Source of the DNA: Nitratireductor pacificus pht-3B | Lineage (GTDB): Bacteria > Pseudomonadota > Alphaproteobacteria > Rhizobiales > Rhizobiaceae | Length of the DNA: 64,000 nt | NCBI RefSeq assembly: GCF_000300335.1 | Contig: NZ_AMRM01000001.1 | Location: 270,173 to 334,172, forward strand | Direction of reading: 5' to 3' | The notes under the pieces: model-generated | The model's input: only the letters and a program-made list of their open reading frames with translations | Told to the model about the DNA's origin: nothing | Databases searched by the model: none | Shown: one piece after another, positions 1 through 9,897 of the stretch | Numbering within the stretch: position 1 is the first letter of the stretch | Layout: every line of letters begins with the position of its first letter | Program-made: the position numbers and the translations under genes

Positions 1-107
1 GAAGCCGTAAATCAAGCCGCGCGGAACGGTTTGCCCTGAAGCGCATCCTTGCCTAAAACGGCTGGGTCGCGCTTCAGCGCTGCTCTCCCGCCACGTGAGT
101 CCATTCC

Positions 108-1157
108 ATGACAGATCTCATTCCGGTGTTCGACGGTCACAACGATGCGCTGCTGCGCCTCTATCAATCGAAGGACGCCGACCCGGTCGCCCGTTTCATC
201 GACGGGCTGCCGGGCGGGCATATCGATCTGCCGCGTGCGCGAAAGGGCGGCCTTGCCGGCGGCATGTTCGCCATCTTTCCCCCGCCGCTGGAAACGCCTG
301 GCACGCGGCGGGCCATGAACGTTGCCGACGAGGTGCCGCCGGAACTCGCGCGCGCCGACGCGCTTGCCCCGACGCTGGGCATGGCGTCGATCCTGATGCG
401 GCTGGAACGGGCTTCGGATGGCGCCTTCACCGTCTGCCGCAGCGCGGGCGCCGTGTGCGCCGCGATGGAGAAGGGATCGCTCGCGGCGGTGTTCCACATC
501 GAGGGAGTGGAGGCGGTCGACATGGATCTTGTTCTGCTCGACGTGCTTCATGCGGCGGGGCTGCGTTCGCTGGGTCCGGTCTGGAGCAGGCCCAATGCCT
601 TTGCCCATGGCGTGCCCTTCCGCTTTCCGGCGACGCCGGAGATCGGCCCCGGCCTGACGGAGGCCGGCAAGGCGCTCGTGAAGGCCTGCAACCGGCTCAG
701 AATTCTCGTCGACCTGTCGCATCTCAACGCCGAGGGTTTTCGCGACGTGGCGAAGATCAGCGACGCGCCGCTGGTGGCGACGCATTCCAACGTGCACGCG
801 CTGTGCGGCCATTCGCGCAATCTGATGGACTGGCAGCTTGCCGCCATCCGCGACACGGGCGGGCTGGTCGGCCTCAACTTCGCCACCGGCTTCCTGCGCG
901 AGGACGGGCGCATGGGCGCCGACACCGGCCTCGACGTGATGATCCGCCATCTGGATGCGCTGCTGGAGGCGCTGGGCGAGGGGGGCGTGGCGTTCGGTTC
1001 GGATTTCGACGGCGCCACCGTGCCCGCCGCCATCGGCGACGCAAGCGGCCTACCGAAACTCATCGAGGCAATGGAGAGCGCCGGCTACGGGCGCGAGCTT
1101 ATAGAGAAGATCGCCTGGCGCAACTGGGTGGACGTGCTGGAGCGGACGATCGGGTGA
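108..1157 (+). CDS. Membrane dipeptidase (renal dipeptidase type, peptidase family M19)
   Basis: Predicted zinc dipeptidase of the amidohydrolase fold, which hydrolyses dipeptides and in some relatives D-amino-acid dipeptides. The binuclear metal ligands of the family are all visible: the N-terminal HxD pair (H11, D13), the bridging glutamate E132 in an HIEG context, H205 in a DLSH motif and H226 in an ATHS motif. At 349 residues it has normal family length. No signal peptide is visible, so it is probably cytoplasmic despite the family name. The ATG at 108 is used because the family's FDGHND motif starts eight residues in; the ribosome site ahead of it is weak. It stands alone on the plus strand, convergent with the DUF2442/DUF4160 pair. 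Confidence 0.93.
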   Translation: MTDLIPVFDGHNDALLRLYQSKDADPVARFIDGLPGGHIDLPRARKGGLAGGMFAIFPPPLETPGTRRAMNVADEVPPELARADALAPTLGMASILMRLERASDGAFTVCRSAGAVCAAMEKGSLAAVFHIEGVEAVDMDLVLLDVLHAAGLRSLGPVWSRPNAFAHGVPFRFPATPEIGPGLTEAGKALVKACNRLRILVDLSHLNAEGFRDVAKISDAPLVATHSNVHALCGHSRNLMDWQLAAIRDTGGLVGLNFATGFLREDGRMGADTGLDVMIRHLDALLEALGEGGVAFGSDFDGATVPAAIGDASGLPKLIEAMESAGYGRELIEKIAWRNWVDVLERTIG

Positions 1158-1166
1158 GGGAGCCGG

Positions 1167-1415
1167 TCAGGCAACCTTCGAAGGTTTCTGGGTCTGGTCT
1201 CCGCGACCGACGAGCAGTCCGGCAATCGAGATATCCTCGTCAAGCGCTTCCCAATGGAGACCCATCGGGCTGATCTCGCATTGCGCGCGCTCTGCAGGCG
1301 TCGCGCGCAGCAGCCGGGGAAACCAGGCCAGCGGCACGCCGAGCGTGCGCCCGTCGGTGAGGCTGACCCACATGGTGTGATCGTCGAAGCGGACCTCAGT
1401 CGCCGAAATGCTCAT
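1167..1415 (-). CDS. DUF2442 family small protein
   Basis: This 82-residue protein has the DUF2442 pattern: an N-terminal beta-rich half with VRFDDHTMWVSLTDGR and a conserved GVPLAWFPRL segment, then a short tail with the WEALDEDISIAGLL signature. Its biochemical role is not established. Its start overlaps the end of the DUF4160 gene by about 20 bp, so the two are translated together. DUF4160-DUF2442 pairs recur in many bacterial chromosomes and are sometimes suspected to be toxin-antitoxin-like, but nothing in this sequence proves that. Confidence 0.85.
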   Translation of the reverse strand: MSISATEVRFDDHTMWVSLTDGRTLGVPLAWFPRLLRATPAERAQCEISPMGLHWEALDEDISIAGLLVGRGDQTQKPSKVA

Positions 1416-1641
1416 TCCAAGCCTGCTCGATGCGCGCGCGATTGGTTTCGATGATGGAGAGTATAGCTCCGAGCTCCCGGGAATTGAAGCCGGAGCTTTC
1501 GGCGATCAAGATCGCCGGGGCAAGCCAGACCTTGGCTTCACGCTCGCCATGGCGGACGTGGACATGCATCGGCTCGCGCGGATTACCCTCGTTCGAGTAG
1601 AAGAAAACCCGGTAAGGACCTTCCCGGAAGATCAATGGCAT
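1396..1641 (-). CDS. DUF4160 family small protein
   Basis: This 81-residue protein shows the DUF4160 signature: a start of the form MPLIFREGPYRVFFYSNEG, then a PMHVHV motif and a REAKVWL motif, ending in an ELGAILSIIE helix. The histidine-rich PMHVHV segment is the most conserved part of the family. It is the upstream partner of the overlapping DUF2442 gene on the same strand. The function is unknown. It lies downstream of nrdJ but is separated from it by a hairpin that could end nrdJ transcription, so it is probably not part of that operon. Confidence 0.85.
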   Translation of the reverse strand: MPLIFREGPYRVFFYSNEGNPREPMHVHVRHGEREAKVWLAPAILIAESSGFNSRELGAILSIIETNRARIEQAWNEHFGD

Positions 1642-1655
1642 GGCTGCAGCGCCTT

Positions 1656-1699
1656 AAGGAAAGGCCTCCCTAAGAGTCCGCTGACATCATAGGGAGGCC
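1656..1699 (-). terminator. Probable intrinsic terminator of nrdJ
   Basis: A perfect 9-bp inverted repeat (ggcctccct at 1663-1671 with agggaggcc at 1691-1699) with a 19-nt loop lies 30 bp past the nrdJ stop. Read on the minus strand the stem is followed by a T-rich stretch, TTTCCTT. The long loop and interrupted T-tract make this a moderate rather than strong terminator. Confidence 0.5.
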
Positions 1700-1728
1700 A
1701 TAGCGCTGTCACGTCTCCGCGTGCCCGC

Positions 1729-4700
1729 TCAGCTGCACCCGCTCGTCGCGCCGCAGGTGTCGCACTTTTCGCAGGTGCCGTTGCGCACCATGGTGAAGTT
1801 CTGGCACTCCGAACACATGTTGCCCGTATAGCCCTGCATGATCGCCTGCTGGCGGCGGTGGCTTTCGACCTTCTTGGCCTCGGCCGCTTCCTCGGCCGCC
1901 GCATCGGTGAAGAGCGCGTCGGCGATCTCCTCCTGGGCGGCTTCCTCGGCCAGTTCCCTGGCCCGTTCCTCGTAGTCGCGGCGGAAGGCGGTGGCTTCCT
2001 CCTGGAGTTCGGAGACGGCTGGCTTCAGCGCGCGCACGGTGGCGCCCGACGAGATGGCGCGGACATTCGACCCGGCATGCGCCGTGGTGGCCGCGACCGT
2101 TTCGCCCTTCGGCTCGCCGCCGCCCTTGCCGGACACGACCTTGAGCGGCGCGCCGCGGGTCAGGCCCTTGGAGAAGGGGGTCGCCTTGCCCTCGGTGATG
2201 CCGCGGCCGAGCGCCGTGTTCGTGAAGTCGCTCGTGTCCACATGGGCGAGGTCGGAACGGCCGAGATAGGAGACGGCCAGCTCGCGGAACACATAGTCGA
2301 GGATCGACGTGGCGTTCTTGATGGCGTCGTTGCCCTGGACCATGCCGGCCGGCTCGAACTTGGTGAAGGTGAAGGCCTCCACATATTCCTCGAGCGGCAC
2401 GCCATATTGCAGGCCGAGCGAGATGGCGATGGCGAAGTTGTTCATCATGGCGCGGAAGGCAGCACCTTCCTTGTGCATGTCGATGAAGATCTCGCCGATG
2501 CGCCCGTCGTCGAACTCGCCGGTGCGGAGATAGACCTTGTGCCCGCCGACCACGGCCTTCTGGGTGTAGCCCTTGCGGCGGTTCGGCAGCTTCTCGCGCT
2601 CGCGCACCACCTTCTCGACGATACGCTCGACGATCTTCTCGGTGACGATCGCGGCCTGGGCGGCGGTCGGCGCGGCGACCAGCTCCTCGACCAGGTCGTC
2701 GGCCTCCTCGTCATCGTCGGAGAGCAGCGCGGCGTTGAGCGGCTGGGAGAGCTTGGAGCCGTCGCGGTAGAGCGCGTTGGCCTTCAGCGCCAGCTTCCAG
2801 GACAGCATGTAGGCTTCCTTGCAGTCCTCAACCGTCGCGTCGTTGGGCATGTTGATGGTCTTGGAGATGGCGCCCGAGATGAAGGGCTGCGCCGCCGCCA
2901 TCATGCGGATGTGGCTTTCCACCGACAGATAGCGCTTGCCGATCTTGCCGCAGGGATTGGCGCAGTCGAAGACGGCGAGATGCTCTTCCTTCAGATGGGG
3001 CGCACCCTCGAGCGTCATGGCGCCGCAGATGTGGATGTTGGCGGCCTCGATGTCCTTCTTCGAGAAGCCGAGGGCAGGGAGCATCTCGAAAGAGAAATCG
3101 TCGAGCTGCTCCTGCGTGAAGCCGAGCGCGACCTTGCAGAACTCCTCGCCGAGCGTCCACTTGTTGAAGGCGAACTTGATGTCGAAGGCGCTCTTCAGCG
3201 CGGTGTTCAGCGCCTCGATCTTCTCGTCGTCGAAACCCTTGGCCTTCAGCGTGGTCGGATTGATGGCAGGGGCCTGGTTCAGATTGCCGTGGCCGACCGC
3301 ATAGGCCTCGATCTCGGCGATCTGGGCCTCGCCATAGCCGAGTGTGCGCAGCGCCTCCGGCACGGCGCGGTTGATGATCTTGAAGTAGCCGCCGCCGGCC
3401 AGCTTCTTGAACTTCACCAGCGCGAAGTCAGGCTCGATGCCGGTCGTGTCGCAGTCCATGACGAGGCCGATCGTGCCCGTCGGCGCGATGACGGTCGCCT
3501 GCGCATTGCGGTAGCCGTGCTTCTCGCCGAGCTCCAGGGCGCGGTCCCAGGCAAGCTTCGCATGCTCGATCAGCGCATCCTGCGGGCAATCCTCGGCCTT
3601 CAGCGGCACGGGATTGACTGACAGTCCCTCATAGCCCTCGGCCTCGCCATGGGCGGCGCGGCGGTGGTTGCGGATGACGCGCAGCATGTGCTCGGCATTG
3701 CGCTCATAGTCCGGGAAGGCGCCCAGCTCGCCGGCCATCTCGGCCGAGGTGGCGTAGGCGACGCCGGTCATGATGGCCGTCAGCGCGCCGCCGATGGCGC
3801 GGCCCTCGGGCGAATCGTAGGGGATGCCCGAGGTCATCAGCAGGCCGCCGATATTGGCGTAGCCGAGGCCCAGCGTGCGGTATTCATAGGAAAGGCGGGC
3901 AATCTCCTTGGACGGGAACTGCGCCATCATGACGGAGATTTCCAGTACCATGGTCCACAGCCGCACTGTGTGCTCGTAGGCCGCGATGTCGATGGAGCCG
4001 TCCTTGTTGCGGTACTGCAGCAGGTTCATCGAGGCGAGGTTGCAGGCCGTGTCGTCGAGGAACATGTATTCCGAGCACGGGTTCGAGGCGCGGATCGGAC
4101 CCGCCGCCGGCGAGGTGTGCCAGTCGTTCATCGTGGTGTTGTAGTGCAGGCCCGGATCGGCGGACGCCCAGGCGGCGTAGCCGATCTTCTCCCACAGCTC
4201 GCGCGCCTTCAGCGTCTTGGCGACCTTGCCGTCGATGCGGCGGATCAGGTCCCAGTCGCCATCGGTCTCGACGGCGCGCAGGAAATCATCCTTCAGGGAG
4301 ACGGAATTGTTGGAATTCTGGCCCGAAACGGTGAGATAGGCTTCCGAATCCCAGTCCGTGTCGTAGGTCTTGAACTCGATGTCGGTGTAGCCCTGCCGCG
4401 CGAACTGGATGACGCGCTTGATGTAGTTTTCCGGCACGGCGTTGCGCTTGGCGGCCCTGACCTCGCGCTTCAGCGCCGGGTTCTTGGCCGGGTCGAAGCA
4501 GTCGTCATTGGCGCCCTCGCAATTGACGCAGGCCTTCATGATCGCTTCGAGATGCTTCTTGACGATCTTCGAGCCGGTGACGAGGCTCGCCACCTTCTGC
4601 TCTTCCTTCACCTTCCAGTCGATATAGGCCTCGATGTCGGGATGGTCGGCGTCGACCACGACCATCTTGGCGGCGCGGCGCGTGGTGCCGCCTGACTTGA

Positions 4701-5502
4701 TGGCGCCCGCCGCGCGGTCGCCGATCTTGAGGAAGGACATCAGGCCCGACGACTTGCCGCCGCCGGAGAGCTTTTCGCCTTCGCCGCGCAGATGCGAGAA
4801 ATTGGAGCCGGTGCCGGAGCCGTATTTGAACAGGCGCGCCTCGCGGACCCACAGGTCCATGATGCCGCCTTCGTTGACCAGATCGTCGCCGACGGACTGG
4901 ATGAAGCAGGCATGGGGCTGCGGATGCTCATAGGCCGATTTGGATTTCACCAGCTTGCCGGTGAAGGGATCGACATAATGATGGCCCTGGCCGGGGCCGT
5001 CGATGCCGTAGGCCCAATGCAGGCCGGTGTTGAACCATTGCGGCGAGTTGGGCGCGACGCGCTGGGTGGCGAGCATGTAGCACAGCTCGTCCATGAAGGC
5101 CTGCGCGTCGGCCTCGGAATCGAAATAGCCGCCCTTCCAGCCCCAGTAGGTCCAGGTGCCGGCAAGCCGGTTGAAGACCTGCGCCGCGCTGGTCTCGGAA
5201 CCGTAGCGCTCGTTCTCGGGCAGGTCGGCGAGGGCCGCCTCGTCGGCCACCGAACGCCACAGGAAGGAGGGAACCGAGTTCTCCTCGACCTTCTTCAGGC
5301 GCGCCGGCACGCCGGCCTTGCGGAAATATTTCTGCGCCAGGATGTCGCTGGCGACCTGGCTGAACTGCGCCGGGACGTCGATGTTTTCCAGCCGGAAGAC
5401 GATGGAGCCATCCGGGTTCTTGATCTCGCTGGTCGCCTTGCGGAACGGGATTTCCGCGTAAGGGCCACGACCTTCCTTGGTGAACCGACGTTCGATGCGC
5501 AT
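1729..5502 (-). CDS. nrdJ: Adenosylcobalamin-dependent (class II) ribonucleotide reductase
   Basis: Reduces ribonucleotides to deoxyribonucleotides using adenosylcobalamin to generate the active-site thiyl radical, with no oxygen requirement. The 1257-residue length fits the long alphaproteobacterial NrdJ form. The active-site block NPCSE is at residues 474-478 (C476 is the expected thiyl cysteine, with N474 and E478), and C199 and C487 fit the reducible cysteine pair. The C-terminus carries a zinc-ribbon-like cluster, CxxC near residue 1235 followed by further CxxC pairs, which is typical of this subfamily. The ATG at 5502 follows an AGAGGAC ribosome site. NrdR-like boxes lie upstream, so repression by NrdR is likely. 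No cobalamin riboswitch core was found in the leader. Confidence 0.97.
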   Translation of the reverse strand: MRIERRFTKEGRGPYAEIPFRKATSEIKNPDGSIVFRLENIDVPAQFSQVASDILAQKYFRKAGVPARLKKVEENSVPSFLWRSVADEAALADLPENERYGSETSAAQVFNRLAGTWTYWGWKGGYFDSEADAQAFMDELCYMLATQRVAPNSPQWFNTGLHWAYGIDGPGQGHHYVDPFTGKLVKSKSAYEHPQPHACFIQSVGDDLVNEGGIMDLWVREARLFKYGSGTGSNFSHLRGEGEKLSGGGKSSGLMSFLKIGDRAAGAIKSGGTTRRAAKMVVVDADHPDIEAYIDWKVKEEQKVASLVTGSKIVKKHLEAIMKACVNCEGANDDCFDPAKNPALKREVRAAKRNAVPENYIKRVIQFARQGYTDIEFKTYDTDWDSEAYLTVSGQNSNNSVSLKDDFLRAVETDGDWDLIRRIDGKVAKTLKARELWEKIGYAAWASADPGLHYNTTMNDWHTSPAAGPIRASNPCSEYMFLDDTACNLASMNLLQYRNKDGSIDIAAYEHTVRLWTMVLEISVMMAQFPSKEIARLSYEYRTLGLGYANIGGLLMTSGIPYDSPEGRAIGGALTAIMTGVAYATSAEMAGELGAFPDYERNAEHMLRVIRNHRRAAHGEAEGYEGLSVNPVPLKAEDCPQDALIEHAKLAWDRALELGEKHGYRNAQATVIAPTGTIGLVMDCDTTGIEPDFALVKFKKLAGGGYFKIINRAVPEALRTLGYGEAQIAEIEAYAVGHGNLNQAPAINPTTLKAKGFDDEKIEALNTALKSAFDIKFAFNKWTLGEEFCKVALGFTQEQLDDFSFEMLPALGFSKKDIEAANIHICGAMTLEGAPHLKEEHLAVFDCANPCGKIGKRYLSVESHIRMMAAAQPFISGAISKTINMPNDATVEDCKEAYMLSWKLALKANALYRDGSKLSQPLNAALLSDDDEEADDLVEELVAAPTAAQAAIVTEKIVERIVEKVVREREKLPNRRKGYTQKAVVGGHKVYLRTGEFDDGRIGEIFIDMHKEGAAFRAMMNNFAIAISLGLQYGVPLEEYVEAFTFTKFEPAGMVQGNDAIKNATSILDYVFRELAVSYLGRSDLAHVDTSDFTNTALGRGITEGKATPFSKGLTRGAPLKVVSGKGGGEPKGETVAATTAHAGSNVRAISSGATVRALKPAVSELQEEATAFRRDYEERARELAEEAAQEEIADALFTDAAAEEAAEAKKVESHRRQQAIMQGYTGNMCSECQNFTMVRNGTCEKCDTCGATSGCS

Positions 5503-5520
5503 TTTGTCCTCTTGCCCCTA

Positions 5521-5536
5521 ATCCCAAATATAGTGT
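5521..5536 (-). promoter_or_regulatory. Degenerate NrdR box close to the nrdJ start
   Basis: The minus strand reads ACACTATATTTGGGAT. The first half matches the NrdR consensus (ACACwATATATwGTGT) well and the second half has decayed. It lies 19-34 bp before the nrdJ ATG. It is weak alone and is noted because a near-perfect box lies further upstream. Confidence 0.4.
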
Positions 5537-5768
5537 CCGCGACGGCAAACGCCTCATCACGATTTTGCCGCGCCGGACGGTTGTCCGCCGACTGCCGTTC
5601 GAACGACTGAACGGCTCTCCTGATACCGAAGGTTGGTGCTTTTCGCGGCGCTTTCGTCCGCTCGAAAAGTCATGATCCACGTTTCCGCAGAACCGCCCCC
5701 AACCTGACGCACACGCGACGATAACGTCACATAACTTTCACATTATCTGGTATGAATGATATCTGAAT

Positions 5769-5784
5769 ACACTAAATATAGTGT
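5769..5784 (-). promoter_or_regulatory. NrdR box upstream of nrdJ
   Basis: The plus strand reads acactaaatatagtgt, which differs from the 16-bp NrdR consensus palindrome at a single inner position. It is 267 bp upstream of nrdJ on the expected side. NrdR is the ATP/dATP-sensing repressor of ribonucleotide reductase genes. The distance implies either a long leader or a promoter well upstream of the coding region. Confidence 0.75.
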
Positions 5785-6149
5785 TAACAGCTTCTTTCCA
5801 CCAGACCGGAAATCCACGCGTCATTCGCTTTCTTTTCGCGGCGCGAACAGGACCGCTCTGCCCGAAACAGGTTCGGGCAGCCCTTGGAAACTCAAAACAA
5901 ATCCGGAAAATCGACCAATGCGACGCTTGGCCAATCGCGCCTTCAGACGCCGGCGCAAAATCCATAAAAAGCGACTCGCCGCCGCCCGTCAAGCTATCGT
6001 TCCTGGTTGATTTATGACCGCAAGATGTTGTGTGTGTGCGGTGTGAATAATGGGGATGGCTTCCGACCGGGCTTGCGTCTCACGGAACCCGCCAATCCTC
6101 CGCCTTTCGGCTGTGCGATGCTCCGCCGAGGATCCGGGGAGCGGGCGGG

Positions 6150-7685
6150 TCAGACCATCAGATCGAGCACGAGGTAGATGCCGGCCGACAGGAGTGCCGC
6201 GGCGGGAACAGTCGTCACCCAGGCGGCGACGATGGTGCGCACGTGGACGCGGCGCACCAGCTTGCGCCGGGCGATCTCCTCGCGGGAGGTGTTCTGCAGC
6301 TCCAGCTCTTCCTCGTCCTCGGGGGACACGCCGCCATTCTTCCTGAACTCGACACCCTTGCGCTCGAGGTAGGCGCGGCGGCGCTTGGAATGGGCCGTGT
6401 ACCACTCGCGGAAGAAGCCGACGCCGAAGATCGCGCCGACGGCGGTGTGGGTCGAACTGATCGGCAGTCCCAGGGCGGAGGCGATGATGACCGTGATTGC
6501 GGCCGACAGGGCGACGCAGAAGGCGCGCATCGGGTTGAGCTTGGTGATCTGCTCGCCGACCATGCGGATCAGCTTGGGGCCGAACAGGACCAGGCCGAGC
6601 GAGATGCCGGCGGCACCGATCACCATTACCCAGAAGGGGATCACGACCGTCGCATTGACGGTGCTCTCATTGGCGGTGAAGACGATCGCGGCCAGCGGAC
6701 CGACCGCATTCGCCACGTCGTTGGCGCCATGAGCGAAGGAGAGCAGGGCGGCGGAAATCACCAGCGGCAGCTTGAACAGGCGGCGCAGGGACTGGTTGCG
6801 GTTCTCGAGCCCTTCGGACTGGCGGCGCACCAGGATATGCGCGAAGACCCATGTGACCGCAAAGAAGGCGAGGCCGACAAGCGCCGTTCCGAGGCCGCTG
6901 ATGGTGATGACCCGGCTGAGGCCCTTGGTCGTCAGATAGGTGGCGAAGGCGCCGGCCATGACGGCGATCAGCAGGGGCACCCAGCGGCGGGCGGCCGAGA
7001 TCTTGTCGTCCTGATAGATGATGGCCGTCTTGATGAAGGCCAGGAACAGGGCGGCGACCACACCGCCGATGACCGGGGAGACGACCCAGCTCGCGGCGAT
7101 CTGCATCATGGTCGGCCAGTCGACCGAGGCAAATCCGGCGGCGGCGATGCCGGCGCCGACCACGCCGCCGACCACGGAATGGGTGGTCGAGACGGGAGCG
7201 CCGATCCAGGTCGCCAGGTTGATCCACAGCGCCGAGGAGATGAGCGCCGCCATCATCGCCCGGATGAAGGCTTCCGGCGTTCCGACGGCCGCCGGATCGA
7301 TGATGCCCTTGGAGATGGTTCCAACAACCTCGCCGCCGGCGATCAACGCGCCGGCGCTCTCGAAAACAGCGGCGATCAATAAAGCGCCGCCGAGGCTCAT
7401 CGCCTTGGCGCCGACCGCGGGGCCGACATTGTTGGCGACGTCATTGGCGCCGATGTTGAGCGCCATGTAGGCGCCGATCGCGGCGGCGGCGATGATGATG
7501 ATGGCGCCGGGCTCGCCGGCCACGTAGGTCGCGGCGAAGATCGCGGCCAGCGCCAGGAACAGAAGGCCGAGCCCCGGCGCAACGAGGCCGCGGGCAACAG
7601 TGCTCGTGGCTTCCTCCACATGGACGAGCTTGTCAAGGTCCTTGTCGAGCGTCTGCTTGCGCGGCGTCGCTGCTGTATCGGTCAT
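6150..7685 (-). CDS. pit: Inorganic phosphate transporter, Pit family
   Basis: Inner-membrane low-affinity phosphate (metal-phosphate:proton) symporter. The 511-residue protein has the two-fold repeat of the PiT family, each half carrying the GANDVANxVGP signature (one near residue 80 and one, in the form HGANDVANAVGPL, in the second half). Multiple hydrophobic segments flank a central hydrophilic loop rich in charged residues. The N-terminal 55 or so residues are soluble. The ATG at 7685 is chosen because the open frame further upstream has no family similarity. The gene is monocistronic, with no PhoU-like partner visible next to it. Confidence 0.93.
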   Translation of the reverse strand: MTDTAATPRKQTLDKDLDKLVHVEEATSTVARGLVAPGLGLLFLALAAIFAATYVAGEPGAIIIIAAAAIGAYMALNIGANDVANNVGPAVGAKAMSLGGALLIAAVFESAGALIAGGEVVGTISKGIIDPAAVGTPEAFIRAMMAALISSALWINLATWIGAPVSTTHSVVGGVVGAGIAAAGFASVDWPTMMQIAASWVVSPVIGGVVAALFLAFIKTAIIYQDDKISAARRWVPLLIAVMAGAFATYLTTKGLSRVITISGLGTALVGLAFFAVTWVFAHILVRRQSEGLENRNQSLRRLFKLPLVISAALLSFAHGANDVANAVGPLAAIVFTANESTVNATVVIPFWVMVIGAAGISLGLVLFGPKLIRMVGEQITKLNPMRAFCVALSAAITVIIASALGLPISSTHTAVGAIFGVGFFREWYTAHSKRRRAYLERKGVEFRKNGGVSPEDEEELELQNTSREEIARRKLVRRVHVRTIVAAWVTTVPAAALLSAGIYLVLDLMV

Positions 7686-7802
7686 GCCATATCCACTCTG
7701 CGACCGGCGCGGCACACCAACAGTCCGGCGCGGCGTCAACAATGATCACGGGTTAGGTAACAAAGGCGGCTACGGCAAGCACCGACCGGAAAAACAGAAG
7801 CC

Positions 7803-8276
7803 TTAGGCGGCGATTTCCCGTGGATTGTCGGCAAAACGAAGCAGCAGTTCCGCCAGATCAGGCTCGTCGACGAGCGCCGCCGCATCGCGCGCGGCAAACC
7901 ACTGGCGGGTGCGGCGCTTGCGCTCCGGCCACTTCGCCAGTTCGCGGGTCACTTCCAGCGGCACGATGGCGACCTCGCAGCGCCATTCGACGCCCGAGCC
8001 GCGCAGCTTGCTGTAGTAGAAGCGGCCGATCTCCCTGGCATGGGCGCGGCCCTTGATGCCGGCTTCCTCGCGCGCCTCGCGCACCGCCGCCTCGGAGAGC
8101 GATTCCGCGCCCTCCGGCCAGCCTTTCGGAAGAACCCAGCGGCCCGTGTCACGGCTCGTGACCAGGAGAATCTCGATGCGCCCACCGGTTGCCGACCTGC
8201 GCCATGGCAGGGCCGCAGCCTGAACGCGGCGTGGATTGCCGCCGAACAGACGCCGGACCTTTTCGGTCAGCCGCAT
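7803..8276 (-). CDS. Nudix hydrolase (diphosphoinositol-polyphosphate-phosphohydrolase-like)
   Basis: The 157-residue protein has a complete Nudix box: G52, E58, R66-E67, E70-E71 and G73-I74 with correct spacing. Family members cleave nucleoside diphosphates linked to another moiety, using a metal held by the REVEE glutamates. The TGRWVLPKGWPEGAES context and the small size resemble the Ap4A/diphosphoinositol-type Nudix proteins common in Rhizobiales, but the substrate cannot be read from sequence. It lies downstream of bluB on the same strand with a 193-bp gap, so it is probably transcribed separately. Confidence 0.9.
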   Translation of the reverse strand: MRLTEKVRRLFGGNPRRVQAAALPWRRSATGGRIEILLVTSRDTGRWVLPKGWPEGAESLSEAAVREAREEAGIKGRAHAREIGRFYYSKLRGSGVEWRCEVAIVPLEVTRELAKWPERKRRTRQWFAARDAAALVDEPDLAELLLRFADNPREIAA

Positions 8277-8313
8277 GCGTGTGCAGTGACTGATAATCGC
8301 ACTTCTCCTTCGT

Positions 8314-8331
8314 TCCGGGTTCGCACCCGGA
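8314..8331. other. Hairpin between bluB and the Nudix gene
   Basis: A perfect 7-bp stem (tccgggt / acccgga) with a TCGC tetraloop lies in the 193-bp gap after bluB. There is no T-tract on either strand, so it is recorded as a structured element and not called a terminator. Confidence 0.35.
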
Positions 8332-8469
8332 GTTTAGCTGCCGCCTCAACTTCCTGTTTTACGTTGTCTTACGCGGTCGGCGAGAGCAAAGGCCTCTGTC
8401 CGAGCGTAGGCCGCGACTCAAATTACCGCTCGGCCCGTGCGCACACAAATAGTCATTCCTGATGAAGAA

Positions 8470-9213
8470 TCAACTGTTTGATGCAAGATTTGTGCGTTCG
8501 AGCGCCTGTGAAAGCGGATCGGCCGAGGCGCCCCAGGCCTCGTCGTGAACGAGCGCGGCGAGCGGGGTGCGCCTGCGCCAGCCGCGCTGCTCGAGCTCGG
8601 GGCGGTCAAAAAATCCGCTGACGCGCCCGACACACAGATATCCGACGAGACGGATGCGGTCTGGAATGCCGAGCGCCGCCTTGACGCGCGCCGGATCGAG
8701 AATGCTGACCCAGCCGATGCCGATGCCCTCGGCGCGCGCGGCAAGCCATAAGTTCTGGATGGCGCAGACCGTGCTGAAGAGGTCCGTGTCTCGCATATGG
8801 GTGGCACCAAGCACCACCGGTCCGCCACGTTCGGGATCGCTGGTGACGCAGATGTTGAGCGGGGCGGAGGTGATGCCCTCGAGCTTGAGCGCCCTGTATT
8901 GCGACCGCTTTTCCGCGGGAAACAGGGCTGCGGCCTCTTCGTTCGCTTCGCGGAAGATGTCGACGATGCGCCGGCGGGTTTCGAGGCTGCGCACGATGAC
9001 GAAGTCCCACGGCTGGGACAGTCCGACCGACGGAGCGTGATGGGCGGCGGAAAGCAGACGGGCCAGCGTGGCGTCGTCGATCGGGTCCGGCAGGAATTCA
9101 GCGCGCACATCACGGCGTGTGGCAATGGCCCGATAGACCGCTCTCCGATCCGCTTCGGCGAAGGGATCGCCGGGTTGCAGGCCGTGGTCGGACGCCGCCG
9201 GCTGGTCCGTCAT
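8470..9213 (-). CDS. bluB: 5,6-dimethylbenzimidazole synthase
   Basis: Flavin-destructase of the nitroreductase fold that cleaves reduced FMN to make 5,6-dimethylbenzimidazole, the lower ligand of cobalamin. The protein (247 residues) shows the family blocks: RRDVRxxFLPDPI near the N-terminus, the SVGLSQPWDFVIV flavin-contact region, and a conserved FSTVCAIQNLWLAARAEG helix followed by GIGWVSI. These distinguish BluB from ordinary nitroreductases. Its presence agrees with the B12-dependent nrdJ in the same window, although the two are not in one operon. Confidence 0.93.
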   Translation of the reverse strand: MTDQPAASDHGLQPGDPFAEADRRAVYRAIATRRDVRAEFLPDPIDDATLARLLSAAHHAPSVGLSQPWDFVIVRSLETRRRIVDIFREANEEAAALFPAEKRSQYRALKLEGITSAPLNICVTSDPERGGPVVLGATHMRDTDLFSTVCAIQNLWLAARAEGIGIGWVSILDPARVKAALGIPDRIRLVGYLCVGRVSGFFDRPELEQRGWRRRTPLAALVHDEAWGASADPLSQALERTNLASNS

Positions 9214-9261
9214 GCTGGTCTCTCCTGCGATGGGCCTGTGGCGCGATCCCCGGACGGCTGC

Positions 9262-9759
9262 TCAGCCGCGTTCCTTTTCGGAAATCGGCTTCTGGTAGGA
9301 AAAGCCCATGTCCCACGGGAAGTAGATCCAGGTGTCCTGGGAGACCTCCGTGACGAAGGTGTCGACCAGCGGGCGTCCCTTCGGCTTGGCATAGATGGTC
9401 GCGAAATGCGCCCTGGGCATCATGGCGCGGACGATGGCCGCCGTCTTGCCGGTATCCGTCAGATCGTCGACGATCAGGACGCCCTCGCCATCATTCTCCA
9501 GAAGTGCGGGATTGACCTCCTTCAGAACCCGGAGCTCACCCTGCTCGGAATAGTCGTGATAGGACGCCACGCAGACCGTCTCGATCAGGCGGATGCCGAG
9601 TTCGCGCGAGATCACGGCCGCCGGCACCAGTCCGCCGCGCGTGATGCAGACCATGGCTTTCCACTCGCCGTTGACGCCGGACAGGCGCCAGGCGAGCGCA
9701 CGGGCATCACGGTGAAACTGGTCCCAGGAGACGGGGAAGGCTTTTTCGGGAAGGGACAT
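9262..9759 (-). CDS. gpt: Xanthine-guanine phosphoribosyltransferase
   Basis: Purine salvage enzyme that transfers ribose 5-phosphate from PRPP to xanthine or guanine. It has 165 residues, the length expected of Gpt. The PRPP-binding signature is [14 protein letters not shown] in the middle of the protein, preceded by the [12 protein letters not shown] loop with the typical RGG. The C-terminal [11 protein letters not shown] is a family hallmark. The ATG at 9759 is preferred over a longer TTG start because [14 protein letters not shown] matches the usual N-terminus. It lies 48 bp downstream of the bluB start. Confidence 0.93.
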   Translation of the reverse strand: MSLPEKAFPVSWDQFHRDARALAWRLSGVNGEWKAMVCITRGGLVPAAVISRELGIRLIETVCVASYHDYSEQGELRVLKEVNPALLENDGEGVLIVDDLTDTGKTAAIVRAMMPRAHFATIYAKPKGRPLVDTFVTEVSQDTWIYFPWDMGFSYQKPISEKERG

Positions 9760-9897
9760 CGGCAACGCACTCCGCAAATGGCGCCTCTGCGCCAGGGCTG
9801 GGGCGCCGCAGCGCCGAGACGGGAATGCGCGGTGAATTAGCCGGAAATGGATGCCGAGCGCAAGCCCGGCATCGGATGATCGGCGTGGAAGCCTGCG

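Larger units (their letters stand above)
5503..6149. other. 647-bp intergenic region between nrdJ and pit
   Basis: No credible gene is present; the short open frames lack ribosome sites and family features. The nrdJ-proximal part contains the two NrdR-like boxes and an AT-rich stretch around 5730-5790 that probably holds the promoter. At 5858-5880 there is a perfect 9-bp hairpin (ctgcccgaa, 5-nt loop, ttcgggcag) without a T-tract, of unknown role. Nothing else stands out up to the end of pit. Confidence 0.6.

Noticed and set aside
1858..3621. 587-codon open frame on the plus strand opposite nrdJ
   Set aside because: It is an antisense shadow of a GC-rich gene: no family similarity, no ribosome site, and residue use dominated by charged and leucine-rich repeats typical of such shadows.
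5503..5760. Possible cobalamin riboswitch in the nrdJ leader
   Set aside because: The conserved B12-box GCCACTG core could not be found on the minus strand, and the NrdR boxes give a simpler explanation of control.
5858..5880. Hairpin upstream of nrdJ as a terminator
   Set aside because: The stem is perfect but neither strand has a T-tract, and it is over 260 bp from the end of pit, so it is noted only as a structure.
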